Shown piece after piece: positions 30,765 through 40,889 of a stretch of 64,000 nt of DNA. Both the position numbers and the translations under genes were made by a program. The stretch is taken from the NCBI GenBank assembly GCA_905182855.1, contig CAJJDA010000009.1:253309-317308 (forward strand), in the 5' to 3' direction. How positions within the stretch are numbered: the stretch's first letter is position 1; every line of letters starts with the position of its first letter. Origin of the DNA: a gamma proteobacterium HTCC2207 (GTDB taxonomy: Bacteria; Pseudomonadota; Gammaproteobacteria; Pseudomonadales; Porticoccaceae). Under the pieces are notes generated by a model. It made no database searches. It was not told where the DNA came from and saw nothing but the letters and a program-made list of their open reading frames with translations.

Positions 30765-30973
30765 CATTAGATGGCACGAAAAATAGGGTTGTTTTCGACT
30801 TAGTTTCGATTTTTTGCCATATATTGGTGCGTAAAAAGCTCCGCAAGTATGCCGACGCGCACCAGTTTGGAAAAATGTGACCCATGACTTAAAACCTCAG
30901 CCATCATTTATCGGCCCACTGTGATTGATAGACTAAAATTTGTTACAGTAAGCCCATTAGGAGAGCCAAACAG

Positions 30974-31222
30974 ATGAAGCCAGAAGAACTAATCAATCAA
31001 TTTTCAAAACAGCTGGATCAGATCATGTCTGGCGCTGAGGGCATGGGTGCAGAGGTGCAACAGCAGTTGCGCAGTGCCATGATGTCCACGTTTAGTAAGC
31101 TCGACCTTGTTACCCGAGATGAGTTCGATACTCAACGTGCCGTATTAATGCGCTCGAGAGAGAAAATTGAATCACTTGAGCGCCAGCTCATCGAGTTAGA
31201 AGCCGCGATGGCGAAAAACTAA
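30974..31222 (+). CDS. ubiK: Ubiquinone biosynthesis accessory factor UbiK (YqiC/BMFP family)
   Basis: Small cytoplasmic factor of 82 residues that supports aerobic ubiquinone synthesis with UbiJ. The amphipathic N-terminal helix (EELINQFSKQLDQIM) and C-terminal coiled coil (REKIESLERQLIELEAAM) are typical of the family, as is TRDEFDTQRAVLMR. AGGAGAG precedes the ATG. comM follows on the same strand. Confidence 0.93.
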   Translation: MKPEELINQFSKQLDQIMSGAEGMGAEVQQQLRSAMMSTFSKLDLVTRDEFDTQRAVLMRSREKIESLERQLIELEAAMAKN

Positions 31223-31326
31223 GCCACACGTCTAAGTAAAAATACACCGCGAAAATATCAGCTGTCTGCACGAGCACCAATCCTTTCGTGACAAGGAATT
31301 GATCGCACTATAAAGGGATCTGTGCA

Positions 31327-32844
31327 ATGTCACTCGCCGTGGTACAAACACGTGCAAAACTGGGTGTGGAAGCGCCTTCAGTTTCGGTCGAAGTCCACCT
31401 CTCAAATGGACTGCCAGCATTCCATATGGTGGGCCTACCCGAAACCGCCGTTAAAGAAAGTAAAGATCGCGTCCGCAGTGCCATTATCAACGCGCATTTT
31501 GAATTCCCTGCCCGTCGTATCACTATTAACCTCGCCCCAGCAGAACTGCCCAAAGAGGGTAGTCGTTTTGACTTGGCCATAGCTATCGGTATTCTCGCGG
31601 CCTCAGGCCAGATACCTTTAGATCGCCTGCACCAATATGAATTTATTGGTGAACTGGCGCTCTCCGGTGAAATTCGCGGAGTCACCGCAGTCCTGCCCTC
31701 CGCCATCAGCTGTGCCGCCAATAATAAGGCCCTGATTATTGGCCAGCCAAATGCCACAGAAGCTTCTATGGTCGAGGGGCTGACCATACTGCCCGCCAAC
31801 CACCTACTTGAAGTGACCGCTCATCTGCACCTAAGAGACTCGTTGCAGCCCTGGCATCAGGTCAGGGCCGAGATCCCTGAGGACAGCCCTCAACTCAGCG
31901 ACGTAATTGGTCAGCAACATGCCAAGCGGGCATTGGAGATCGCGGCAACCGGTGGCCATCACCTACTTTTTTACGGACCACCCGGCACCGGCAAAACTAT
32001 GCTGGCCAGTCGACTCTCAGGCATTCTGCCTCCGCTGACCAATCGAGAAGCACTGCAGGTCGCCTCTGTTTATTCAGTAGCGGGCAAAGGTTTGCGCGAC
32101 AGAATCTGGAGTCGACCCTTTCGATCTCCCCATCACACTTCTTCAGCCGCTGCGCTGGTCGGCGGTGGCAGCACCCCCAAGCCAGGGGAAATCTCACTGG
32201 CCCACTGCGGGGTTCTGTTCCTCGACGAACTACCCGAGTTTTCACGCAGTGTCTTAGAAGTCTTGCGCGAGCCACTTGAATCTGGAGAGATCATGATTTC
32301 TAGAGTCGCAGCCCAGACTCTCTATCCAGCCAAGTTCCAATTAATTGCCGCCATGAATCCCTGCCCCTGCGGCTATTTGGGCAACCGTCGCTGTAGCTGC
32401 ACGCCCGACCAGATAGCGCGCTACCGACACAGAATATCAGGACCATTAATGGATAGAATTGACTTACAGGTACAGGTGACTGCCATCGAAAACCATCAGT
32501 TACTCAATCAGCAGATCCATGAACACCAAGCCGGTGATAGTAATCAACAGATTCAGCAACGGGTTTGCAGCGCCCGCAAAAGGCAGCTAGAGAGGCAGGG
32601 TAAGATCAACGGGCATCTTAGTAGCAGGGAGCTGCACAACGTATGTCCACTGAATAATGCCCAGCGTGCGCTTATGGATCAGGCGATTGACCGGTTCGCC
32701 TTATCAACGAGGAGCTTTTATCGGGTCTTAAGAGTGGCGCGAAGTATTGCCGATCTGGCCGGATTGGTGACTCCCGAGTTACCCCAGTACCAAGAAGCGC
32801 TTAGTTACCGAGCAGCAATAGAGTCTCACTCAGAGCAACCTTAG
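31327..32844 (+). CDS. comM: YifB/ComM-family Mg-chelatase-like AAA+ ATPase
   Basis: Hexameric helicase that promotes branch migration during natural transformation. At 505 residues it has the normal length. N-terminal Lon-protease-like fold (VEVHLSNGLPAFHMVGLPE), AAA+ core with Walker A GPPGTGKTMLASRL and Walker B LFLDELPEF, a Cys-rich segment (NPCPCGYLGNRRCSCTPDQ) and the C-terminal Mg-chelatase domain. ubiK-comM next to the PII/amtB unit is a common gammaproteobacterial order. No other competence genes are in the window. Confidence 0.95.
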   Translation: MSLAVVQTRAKLGVEAPSVSVEVHLSNGLPAFHMVGLPETAVKESKDRVRSAIINAHFEFPARRITINLAPAELPKEGSRFDLAIAIGILAASGQIPLDRLHQYEFIGELALSGEIRGVTAVLPSAISCAANNKALIIGQPNATEASMVEGLTILPANHLLEVTAHLHLRDSLQPWHQVRAEIPEDSPQLSDVIGQQHAKRALEIAATGGHHLLFYGPPGTGKTMLASRLSGILPPLTNREALQVASVYSVAGKGLRDRIWSRPFRSPHHTSSAAALVGGGSTPKPGEISLAHCGVLFLDELPEFSRSVLEVLREPLESGEIMISRVAAQTLYPAKFQLIAAMNPCPCGYLGNRRCSCTPDQIARYRHRISGPLMDRIDLQVQVTAIENHQLLNQQIHEHQAGDSNQQIQQRVCSARKRQLERQGKINGHLSSRELHNVCPLNNAQRALMDQAIDRFALSTRSFYRVLRVARSIADLAGLVTPELPQYQEALSYRAAIESHSEQP

Positions 32845-32867
32845 TCAGTGGACTTTAAAGTGATGGT

Positions 32868-33689
32868 TTAGAGACCTTGATCCGGCAGCGTCACGCCGCA
32901 GTGGTAACAATATCCAGCCTCGGGATGATGACTCGTGCGCTCGCACACGTTACAGCGGCGATGGTTACTTTCATTATTCATCTCCCGAGCAATCTCCGCG
33001 GTAAAAATACCGGTAGGAATTGCAATAATCGAATAACCGGTCAGCATCGCTAACGTCGCGATTACCTGACCAACCGGCGTTTGTGGCGTGATATCGCCGT
33101 AACCAACTGTCGTAATGGTCACGATGGTCCAATAGATACTGCGCGGAATACTGGTAAAGCCATGCTCCGGCCCCTCGACCAGAAACATCAGACTGCCAAA
33201 AATCACACTCAATACTAACACCACGGTAAAAAACACTAGGACTTTGCGTCGTGCCGCATACATCGAGCGCAGTAACAGATTCGCCTCAGACAGATAGCGC
33301 ACCAACCTGAGCACTCTAAACACACGCAGCACACGTAACAGTCGCACCACTAACCAATAGCTTGCGCCCGGCACAAATAACGCGAGGTAAGTGGGCACAA
33401 TGGAGAGTAAGTCGACTAGGCCGTAGAAACTAAATACATAGTGCAGCGGTCTCGGCGACGAGTAGATACGCATCAGATATTCCAGTGAGAACAACAGGGT
33501 AAATAGCCATTCCAAGCGAAACAACCAGAGCCCATAGTCGCGATTTACCGATTCAATTGAGTCGAGAATCACAGCCACCACGCTGACTAATATTAGGTAA
33601 ATTAACGCAATATCAAACCGCTGACCCGCAGGCGTGTCAGTACCAAAAATAACGCGGTAGATTTTGTCTCGCAGAGATACACTGACCAT
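32868..33689 (-). CDS. Voltage-gated potassium channel with C-terminal zinc-ribbon-like motif
   Basis: Six-helix K+ channel of 273 residues. S1-S4 precede the pore; S4 carries regularly spaced Arg (VVRLLRVLRVFRVLRLVRYL). The selectivity filter is TTVGYGD. After S6 a short tail holds CNVCERTSHHPEAGYCYHCG, two Cys-x2-Cys pairs that look like a rubredoxin-type zinc ribbon and could sense metal or redox state. Convergent with comM. Confidence 0.92.
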   Translation of the reverse strand: MVSVSLRDKIYRVIFGTDTPAGQRFDIALIYLILVSVVAVILDSIESVNRDYGLWLFRLEWLFTLLFSLEYLMRIYSSPRPLHYVFSFYGLVDLLSIVPTYLALFVPGASYWLVVRLLRVLRVFRVLRLVRYLSEANLLLRSMYAARRKVLVFFTVVLVLSVIFGSLMFLVEGPEHGFTSIPRSIYWTIVTITTVGYGDITPQTPVGQVIATLAMLTGYSIIAIPTGIFTAEIAREMNNESNHRRCNVCERTSHHPEAGYCYHCGVTLPDQGL

Positions 33690-33780
33690 GGTTAATTTGC
33701 CTATAGTTACCCATTATTTCATTATGCTGAATTGAGTATTATGCCATTATTCAGCCGAGTGATAACTAACAGAGAAGTTT

Positions 33781-34410
33781 ATGGATCTTTATCAAGGTTT
33801 ACTCTTGATTACCGCAATACACCTTCTGGCGGCGGCGGCACCTGGCCCAGATTTTGTCTTGGTGGCACAGCAAACTCTATGCAATGGTCAGCGCACTGGC
33901 CTGCTATGTAGTTTGGGGATTGCCCTTGGCCTGTCCGTCCATATTCTCTACTCATCCTTCGGATTGGCAGCTATTATCGCCAACTCCTCCTCAGCCCTTT
34001 GGAGCATTAAGATACTGGGCGGCGGCTATCTGATCATGCTCGGCATTAGAGGCCTTAAAGCCAAAGCCCGCAGCGCAGAACCGCTGTCTGGAGCGATAGT
34101 CAAAGAGCGGTCCGCACTAAAAACTATAGGCTTAGGTTTTTTGTGCAATGCTCTCAATCCCAAAGCCCCTATTTACTTTGTGTCCCTATTTACCGTCGTC
34201 TTATCCCAGGATACGCCGCCTCAGAATATACTGATCTATGGCCTGTGGATGATGGCCCTCCAGTTAGCCTGGTTCAGCCTGCTGACAATATTATTATCGA
34301 GGCCTGCGGTCACCCGTACGTTTCAAGCTATGGGCCACTGGATCGACCGCATTGCCGGTGGCGCGATGCTACTATTAGGCTTCAAAGTACTGGCCACAAG
34401 CGCCAACTAA
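33781..34410 (+). CDS. LysE-family exporter
   Basis: Inner-membrane amino-acid exporter of 209 residues with about six helices. The N-terminal signature AAAPGPDFVLVAQQTL and GIALGLSVHI are diagnostic of the RhtB/LysE family; NPKAPIYFVSLF lies mid-protein. First of three small exporters in a row. Substrate not predictable. Confidence 0.93.
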   Translation: MDLYQGLLLITAIHLLAAAAPGPDFVLVAQQTLCNGQRTGLLCSLGIALGLSVHILYSSFGLAAIIANSSSALWSIKILGGGYLIMLGIRGLKAKARSAEPLSGAIVKERSALKTIGLGFLCNALNPKAPIYFVSLFTVVLSQDTPPQNILIYGLWMMALQLAWFSLLTILLSRPAVTRTFQAMGHWIDRIAGGAMLLLGFKVLATSAN

Positions 34411-34431
34411 AAATCCATTAGGACTGACTCA

Positions 34432-35363
34432 ATGATAAACCAGAGTATGGCACCAAAGACTGGGCAATGTTGCTATTGCTGTCATTCCTGTGGGGTGGCT
34501 CATTCTTTCTTATTAGTCTGGCCGTAGCGGAGCTACCACCCCTAACAATCGTTCTATTAAGAGTGGGCATCGCCGCCATCACTCTTTGGACAATACTGCT
34601 GATCGGCGGCTATGAGATACCCAAATCACTCAAACTGTGGCGTACCTTTTTCATTCTGGGGTTACTCAATAATGTCATACCGTTCTCGCTGATTGTTTGG
34701 AGTCAAAACCATATAGGTGCTGGCCTCGCCTCGATTATCAATGCCACTACGCCCCTCTTTACTATCCTGATCGCGGGAGCATTTTTATCCGATGAGCATA
34801 TGACGCCGCAGAGGGTGGTCGGCGTATTGATAGGCCTATTCGGCGTAACTGTGCTGATTGACCCATCCTCACTGCGAGATTTAGGACCTAGTATGAGCAT
34901 AGCCACCTTGGCACAACTGGCCATTATTGGTGCCGCGATATCCTATGGGTGCGCTTCAGTGTATGGTCGACGCTTTAAATCGATGGGAATTAGCCCCTTC
35001 ACTACCGCCGTTGGTCAGGTGACTACAGCCACCATTATATTGTTACCCCTGGCGTTTCTGTTCGAGCGCCCTGACCAGTTACCCAACCCAAGCTTACAGG
35101 TATGGCTCTCCATTCTGTGTCTTGGGGTATTCTGCACTGCCTTAGGCTATAGTTTGTTCTTCCGTATACTTTCTTCTTCCGGTGCCACCAATGTTGTGCT
35201 GGTAACTCTTTTGGTGCCTGTTAGTGCGAGCTTTTTAAGTTGGCTTATACTGGGTGAACAATTACATGGAAGATATTTTGCCGGTATGGCCGTGATTGGT
35301 TTGGGACTCGCCGCAATAGACGGGCGACTTTGGAAAAAACTTACAGCAGTGTCGAAAGCATGA
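34432..35363 (+). CDS. EamA/DMT-superfamily transporter, probable frameshift at the 5' end
   Basis: Ten-helix transporter with two EamA repeats. The longest undisturbed frame starts at ATG 34467 inside what should be the first helix (MLLLLSFLWGGSFF), which is too short. ATG 34432, preceded by AGGA, starts a frame reading MINQSMAPK; adding one A in the CCAAAG run near 34453-34457 joins it to DWAMLLLLSFLWGG, the usual DMT N-terminus. So the gene probably begins at 34432 with one base missing from the sequence. Its 3' end overlaps the next gene by four bases. Confidence 0.85.
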
Positions 35364-35974
35364 CCATTACTTCAGCATTGATGCTCTACGCAACTATGAT
35401 CATACTTGCACTCATACCCGGGCCAGGGGTTATCGTGGTAGTGGCGCGTTCGTTAGATTCTGGTTTTCGCCAGGGTCTGGCAACGGCGATCGGCGTCCTC
35501 AGTGGTGACTTTGTGTTTATTAGCCTGGCAGTGTTTGGTCTAGCCACACTGGCTGAGTTAATGGGCAACCTCTTCGTGGTGATTAAAGTTATGGGTGCCG
35601 GCTACCTTATTTTCTTGGGGGTCAGTCTCTTCGTTTCGAAACCCACTTCCACTGAGGTTCTGAATCCAAAACCCGCCAATCAGGCTACCAACTTTCTGAT
35701 TGGGTTAGTCACCTCAATCAGCAACCCGAAAGTCATTCTTTTTTATTTTAGTTTCTTTCCCGCATTCTTTGATTTAGCTAACCTGTCACTGAGCGACGTT
35801 GCCTCAATATTTCTTATCGCTACTTTTTCGGTCGGTGGGGTCATGGCAGGCTATGCTTATGCGGCAGCAAAAACCAAATCCTCCTTTGCAGCCTCAGCCA
35901 AAACTCAGTATTTAAAAAGGGGGTCTGGTGCCCTATTGGTCTTTGGCGGTGTATTTGTGGGGTTGAGAGGCTGA
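35360..35974 (+). CDS. LysE-family exporter
   Basis: Second LysE/RhtB protein, 204 residues from ATG 35360, which overlaps the stop of the preceding EamA gene (ATGA). Signature LIPGPGVIVVVARSLDSG and SNPKVILFYFSFFPAFFD. An in-frame TTG at 35330 would add ten residues but lies within the upstream gene. Probably co-translated with the EamA transporter. Confidence 0.92.
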   Translation: MTITSALMLYATMIILALIPGPGVIVVVARSLDSGFRQGLATAIGVLSGDFVFISLAVFGLATLAELMGNLFVVIKVMGAGYLIFLGVSLFVSKPTSTEVLNPKPANQATNFLIGLVTSISNPKVILFYFSFFPAFFDLANLSLSDVASIFLIATFSVGGVMAGYAYAAAKTKSSFAASAKTQYLKRGSGALLVFGGVFVGLRG

Positions 35975-35993
35975 TGCCCAGGAAAACAATGAC

Positions 35994-36662
35994 ATGGAAG
36001 TAGTCTCAGTGAATACCTCAGCACTGCTTAATATTAAGTACGGTGAGACCACAGTTTCCACGGGAATATTTAAAACATCCGTAGCAGGACCTGTGTTTGT
36101 CGGCAGCCATAATCTAGACGGAGACAGGCAAGCAGACCTCAAAAATCATGGTGGTAAAAGTAAAGCCGTCTACGGATTTTCCGCAGACCACTATTCCTAC
36201 TGGTCGAAGACTCTCAACAGACCCGACATAAAACCAGGCACTTTTGGTGAAAACCTCACAATCTCCGGGTTCGAGGAAAGCAGAATACATATTGGTGATG
36301 ACCTCAGGGTTGGCGACTGCATACTTCAAGTATCTCAGCCTCGAGTGCCCTGCTTTAAGCTTGGCCTAGCGCTGGATAACAATGAACTGCCGCGGCTGTT
36401 CGTGAAATATGGTGCCACCGGCGTCTATTTTCGAGTCATAAAGGAAGGCATTGTCAAGGCGGGCGATACCGTGCAGATCATAAGGTCAGAGCCATCTGCT
36501 GTCAGCATTAAATCGCTATTTGATGCATACTTCAATGATCGCTCAGAAGCCGCTATCAGCGTTATTGAGCAGGCATCTCGGGTCTCGCAGCTATCTGAGG
36601 AATGGAAGAAAAAATTACCCAGTAGGCTGCATAGCCTGCGCCAGTTACATAACAGGGCTTAG
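35994..36662 (+). CDS. MOSC-domain protein, YiiM type
   Basis: Molybdenum-cofactor-binding MOSC protein of 222 residues, similar in length to E. coli YiiM, which reduces 6-N-hydroxylaminopurine-type compounds. Visible: NLDGDRQADLKNHGG, GTFGENLTISG and the conserved Cys in QPRVPCFKL that would ligate Mo. The C-terminal helical region (SLFDAYFND...) is typical of YiiM. Follows the LysE gene by 19 bases, likely in one unit. Confidence 0.9.
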   Translation: MEVVSVNTSALLNIKYGETTVSTGIFKTSVAGPVFVGSHNLDGDRQADLKNHGGKSKAVYGFSADHYSYWSKTLNRPDIKPGTFGENLTISGFEESRIHIGDDLRVGDCILQVSQPRVPCFKLGLALDNNELPRLFVKYGATGVYFRVIKEGIVKAGDTVQIIRSEPSAVSIKSLFDAYFNDRSEAAISVIEQASRVSQLSEEWKKKLPSRLHSLRQLHNRA

Positions 36663-36835
36663 GTTTATAGCGATAGATTATTTTCGGCAATTCAGGATTC
36701 ACCGTCCTTGGGGGCAACTTAGATTGGTGGGTGACCGACTTATTTTCAAGTATTGCCCCGCAATTTCCTATAAAACCATCGCCACTCCGGCTAAACTCAT
36801 CGCCTAAGTAATCCACTGTACGAGTAGAGCGCGCT

Positions 36836-37828
36836 ATGAGTTTATCGACAATACAGACCAGCATTGAAATTAGCCAACCGGGCGCGCCAGAGGTTTTAAT
36901 ACCAGTTTCAAGGCCGGTGCCTAAGCCCACAGATAGTCAGGTGCTGATTAAAGTCGCCGCCGCAGGCATTAACCGACCAGATGTATTTCAAAGGAAAGGG
37001 TTCTACCCAGCACCCCCTGGAGTTACCGATATACCCGGCCTGGAGGTCTCAGGTACGGTGGTTGCTACCGGCGCTCGGGTAGAGGACTGGCTTATCGGAG
37101 ACCCGGTCTGCGCCCTACTCCCCGGAGGTGGCTACGCCGAATATGCAGTGGCGGAACAGTCGCTGTGTTTACCCGTCCCTGCCAACCTTTCGTTAACCGA
37201 CGCCGCCGCTCTGCCAGAGACCTGCTTTACCGTCTGGCATAACCTCTTTGAACGCGCCGAATTACAGGCGGGAGAATGGTTGCTGGTGCATGGTGGCTCT
37301 AGCGGCATTGGCACCACAGCCATTCAAATGGCATCAGCCCTCGGCGTCAATGTTATCGCCACGGCAGGTTCAGACGAAAAATGCGCCGTATGTGAAGAGC
37401 TTGGGGCAGTTAGAGCCATCAACTATAATCGAGAGGACTTTGTCGAAGTCTGCCAGGCGCTTACTGGCGCAGGCGTCAATGTGATCTTGGATATGGTCGG
37501 TGGTGACTATGTACAGAAGAACTTTAGCGCCTGTGCCCCTAAAGCCAGAATGATTAGCATCGCCTTTCTGCGTGGTTCCCAAGTTCAGGTCGATCTTATG
37601 CCGCTAATGCTCAAGCAGCTGGTATTAACCGGCTCAACATTGCGCTCGCAACCTTTAGAAAACAAAGCTCGTATCGCCGCGGGCGTTGAATCACAGGTGT
37701 GGCCATTAATTGCCGAGGGTAAATTTAAGCCCATTATTCACTGTAGCTTTGCTCTTGCACAGGCCAGCGAGGGCCATGCATTGATGGAATCTAATCAGCA
37801 TATTGGTAAAATTCTTTTAATCAATTAA
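36836..37828 (+). CDS. NADPH:quinone oxidoreductase / zinc-independent MDR family
   Basis: Medium-chain reductase of 330 residues of the PIG3/TP53I3-like quinone reductase group. N-terminal GroES-like fold (AAGINRPDVFQRKGFYPAPPG), NADP-binding VHGGSSGIGTTAIQMA, and no structural zinc Cys cluster. Probably reduces quinones or enones. Upstream of SUI1 with a 12-base gap. Confidence 0.9.
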   Translation: MSLSTIQTSIEISQPGAPEVLIPVSRPVPKPTDSQVLIKVAAAGINRPDVFQRKGFYPAPPGVTDIPGLEVSGTVVATGARVEDWLIGDPVCALLPGGGYAEYAVAEQSLCLPVPANLSLTDAAALPETCFTVWHNLFERAELQAGEWLLVHGGSSGIGTTAIQMASALGVNVIATAGSDEKCAVCEELGAVRAINYNREDFVEVCQALTGAGVNVILDMVGGDYVQKNFSACAPKARMISIAFLRGSQVQVDLMPLMLKQLVLTGSTLRSQPLENKARIAAGVESQVWPLIAEGKFKPIIHCSFALAQASEGHALMESNQHIGKILLIN

Positions 37829-37840
37829 TCGAGGCATCAC

Positions 37841-38164
37841 ATGGCCAATAAAGACTCGCGACTGGTTTACTCCACTGATGCCGGGCGCATTTCCCAGCCA
37901 GACGCCCCGCTGATCCTCGAGACCGATGGCATTGTGCGTATTCGTCGTGAAACAAAAGGTCGCAAGGGTAAAGGGGTAACGACAGTTTCTGGCCTTGATC
38001 TTCCTGAAGCACAAATAAAAAGTTTGGCTAAACAACTCAAGCAGAAATGCTCTACGGGCGGAACGGTAAAAGCGTGTGTTATTGAGATTCAGGGTGACCA
38101 TCGCGAAAAACTCAAAGTCGAACTCGAAAAACTCGGCCACAATGTAAAACTGGCAGGGGGCTAA
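37841..38164 (+). CDS. yciH: SUI1/eIF1-like translation factor (YciH)
   Basis: A 107-residue protein with the eIF1/SUI1 fold, implicated in start-codon fidelity or stress repression of translation in bacteria. Key segments: RIRRETKGRKGKGVTTVSGL and the GGTVKACVIEIQGDHREKLKVEL block. One base separates its stop from the next start, so the peptidase gene is coupled to it. Confidence 0.93.
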   Translation: MANKDSRLVYSTDAGRISQPDAPLILETDGIVRIRRETKGRKGKGVTTVSGLDLPEAQIKSLAKQLKQKCSTGGTVKACVIEIQGDHREKLKVELEKLGHNVKLAGG

Positions 38165-38165
38165 C

Positions 38166-40067
38166 ATGGCACCGATTAAAAAACCTTATGGCAGCTGGCC
38201 ATCACCCATTAGTGCCGAACTAATAACCCGTGCAGCACCCAGCCTCAACTTTTTACAATCCTATGGCGATGACCTGTACTGGGTCGAGGGTCGTCCCTGG
38301 GAGGCTGGCCGCAATGTCATTATGCGTCGCGACAGCAATGGATCAATCACCGATTTACTTCCGGCGCCATTCAGCCATTACAGCCGAGTCCATGAATACG
38401 GTGGCATGGCCTACGCTCTAAATGATGACCACCTGTACTTTGTCAATGCCACAGATCAAAATATTTATAAATACTGCCTAGATGATACAAGTGCTCCTCA
38501 AGTGATCACTAACAATAGTTCACGGCGCTTTGCGGATCTAGTCGTTGACAGACAGAACCAGCGGTTAATTGCTGTATGTGAAGAACATAATGACGATCAA
38601 GAACCAGAAAATTATTTGGCCTCCATCGCACTTAATAATCAAACTCCAGCGATTGAAAAACTCGTATCCGGCGCTGACTTTTACGCCTACCCGCGGATTA
38701 GTCCTGACCAAAGTCAGCTATGCTGGATAGAATGGCAACATCCCAACATGCCTTGGGATGCTACCCAACTATGGCAGGCGACTATTAGCAATGGCAATCT
38801 TATTGAAAAACAACGGGTCGCTGGCGGCGATAATAACCAAGCCATTTTCCAGCCCCATTGGTCTCCAAACAATACTCTTTACTATGTTTCCGATATAACT
38901 AACTGGTGGAACATATACCGCTTTGAGAATGGTATAGGCGCTCCAGTACTGCGAATGGATGCAGAATTTGCCACGCCCTTATGGCAACTGGGTATGACTA
39001 CCTTTGACTTTATTGACGCCAATACGATTGCCTGCATTTGGACTGTTAGTGGTATATGGCACAGTGGCTTTATCGATGTTGCTACTGGTGTCCTGACTAC
39101 CGTACAGACCCCCTACTCGAGTATGCAGGCTGTTGCCTGCCATCAGGGCTCTGTCTATTTCGTGGCGGGTGCATCCGTATTAGCCAGCCAAATTGGGGGG
39201 GTTAATTTACAGGGCCAGGTCAGCCCGATTTATGCGCCCGCCACAGTCGACTTAGATAAGGCTGATTTAGCGCAGCCAGAGTCTATCTCATTTACCAGTG
39301 GCGACAACCAACAGGTGCATGCATTTTATTATCCTCCTACCAGTGCAAGGTATTGCGGAGATGACCGTGAGCTACCGCTGGTAATTGCCATGTGCCATGG
39401 CGGTCCAACCGGTGCCACCAGCAGCGGGCTAAACCTAAAAATTCAGTACTGGACTAACCGTGGGTTTGCTGTGGTAGATATTAACTATCGTGGCAGTGTT
39501 GGCTTTGGTCGTACCTATAGACAGGGATTGGAAGGTGCCTGGGGTATTGCTGATGTTGAAGATACCCAACAGGCTATTGCGTATTTAGCTGGGCAACAGA
39601 AGATTGACCCAAAGCGCTGTTTGATACGAGGAGGTAGCGCCGGTGGCTACACCGTGCTCTCGGCGCTGACCTTTACCGACACCTTTAAAGCCGGCGCTAG
39701 CCTCTATGGTATCGGCGATTTAGAAACTCTTGCCAAGGACACGCATAAATTTGAATCGCGCTATCTGGATAGCTTGATTGGCCCGTATCCCGAGCGCCGT
39801 GATATCTATCTAGAGCGATCCCCCATACATCACGCCGACGGACTCAACTGTCCAGTAATCTTTTTGCAAGGTTTAGAGGACAAAGTGGTGCCGCCAAATC
39901 AGGCTGAGATGATGGTTAAGTTACTCGAAGACAAGGGTATTCAGGTAGGCTATGTCACCTTTGCTGATGAAGGCCATGGCTTTAGAAAGGCGAATAATAT
40001 AATCCGCGCGATGGAAGCTGAATTAGCCTTCTATCGCGATGTGTTTAGTCTCAAAGGGAAAGCATAG
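38166..40067 (+). CDS. S9-family prolyl-oligopeptidase-like serine peptidase
   Basis: Cytoplasmic serine peptidase of 633 residues (no signal peptide), dipeptidyl/acylaminoacyl-peptidase type. N-terminal beta-propeller (about 1-370) gates a C-terminal alpha/beta hydrolase (about 380-630) with catalytic Ser in GGSAGGYT, Asp in QGLEDKVVPP and His in DEGHGF. Also NYRGSVGFGRTYRQ, usual before the nucleophile in this family. Lies tightly between the SUI1 and greB genes. Confidence 0.93.
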   Translation: MAPIKKPYGSWPSPISAELITRAAPSLNFLQSYGDDLYWVEGRPWEAGRNVIMRRDSNGSITDLLPAPFSHYSRVHEYGGMAYALNDDHLYFVNATDQNIYKYCLDDTSAPQVITNNSSRRFADLVVDRQNQRLIAVCEEHNDDQEPENYLASIALNNQTPAIEKLVSGADFYAYPRISPDQSQLCWIEWQHPNMPWDATQLWQATISNGNLIEKQRVAGGDNNQAIFQPHWSPNNTLYYVSDITNWWNIYRFENGIGAPVLRMDAEFATPLWQLGMTTFDFIDANTIACIWTVSGIWHSGFIDVATGVLTTVQTPYSSMQAVACHQGSVYFVAGASVLASQIGGVNLQGQVSPIYAPATVDLDKADLAQPESISFTSGDNQQVHAFYYPPTSARYCGDDRELPLVIAMCHGGPTGATSSGLNLKIQYWTNRGFAVVDINYRGSVGFGRTYRQGLEGAWGIADVEDTQQAIAYLAGQQKIDPKRCLIRGGSAGGYTVLSALTFTDTFKAGASLYGIGDLETLAKDTHKFESRYLDSLIGPYPERRDIYLERSPIHHADGLNCPVIFLQGLEDKVVPPNQAEMMVKLLEDKGIQVGYVTFADEGHGFRKANNIIRAMEAELAFYRDVFSLKGKA

Positions 40068-40070
40068 CCC

Positions 40071-40568
40071 ATGGGTCGTTATAGACCACCAGGCCCTAAA
40101 CGTTCGCCCTATATCACAGGCGAGGGCGCTATAAAAATGCGCGCCGAAATTCGACAATTGTGGAAAGTCGAACGCCCACAGGTTACCCAAGTGGTTCATG
40201 AAGCGGCGAAGAATGGTGATCGTTCAGAGAATGGTGACTATATTTATGGCAAACGTCGATTGCGAGAAATTGACGGCAGAGTCCGCTATCTAACCCAACG
40301 ATTGGAACACGCTACTATTGTCGAGGACAAGCCCAGAAACATCTCTAAGGTGTTCTTTGGCGCCTGGGTTACGCTTAATGACGAAGACAGCGGCGCGGAA
40401 AACATCTATCGACTGGTTGGCTCTGATGAGATTGACCCAAGCCTAAATTGGATTAGTATAGACTCTCCTATAGCACAGGCATTGGTGGGCAAGTCAGTCG
40501 ATGATGAGATTAACGTAACAACACCTGCAGGAACTCGATGTCTGGTTGTCACCGCAATTAAGTATTAG
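40071..40568 (+). CDS. greB: Transcription elongation factor GreB
   Basis: Rescues backtracked RNA polymerase by stimulating transcript cleavage. 165 residues: N-terminal coiled coil whose tip carries the acidic pair in GDRSENGDY, then the FKBP-like domain (VFFGAWVTL... PIAQALVGKSVDDE). Basic N-terminus MGRYRPPGPKRSPYIT distinguishes GreB from GreA. Three bases follow the peptidase stop. Confidence 0.95.
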   Translation: MGRYRPPGPKRSPYITGEGAIKMRAEIRQLWKVERPQVTQVVHEAAKNGDRSENGDYIYGKRRLREIDGRVRYLTQRLEHATIVEDKPRNISKVFFGAWVTLNDEDSGAENIYRLVGSDEIDPSLNWISIDSPIAQALVGKSVDDEINVTTPAGTRCLVVTAIKY

Positions 40569-40889
40569 CCCGTTGACTAGATCTTCAGTCATAAACCCTG
40601 AAGTTGGAAGGAAACCTCAATGTCTATAGGTGCCCATGAAAGAATCATCGCAGTAGCTCAGTAAAATTATCAAAAATTAAGACATTAATATCAATACGAA
40701 CTATTTACTAAACTACGTCGATATTAGTAATCTCTACCCGCCAAACTACACTAATCAATCGGTTGTAATAGTTGTGACTACTAGAATGCCTCCAGGTTGT
40801 GTTGCGGTGTTATTGACAGCCGTCGTCCACGTTTAGGGCCTCACTAGTTTTGATCGGTCTCAGCCAAATATACAAATGAAGTTTTTCAA
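40569..40889. other. Intergenic region after greB
   Basis: About 320 bases between greB and the stop of the convergent GST gene. One 14-codon frame at 40621 (MSIGAHERII...) has a GGAAGGA before it but no other support. I see no clear terminator, repeat or RNA gene. Confidence 0.45.

Noticed and set aside
30825-30864. NtrC enhancer dyad
   Set aside because: TGGTGC and GCACCA are in the wrong relative order and spacing for the standard site; only mentioned as half-sites.
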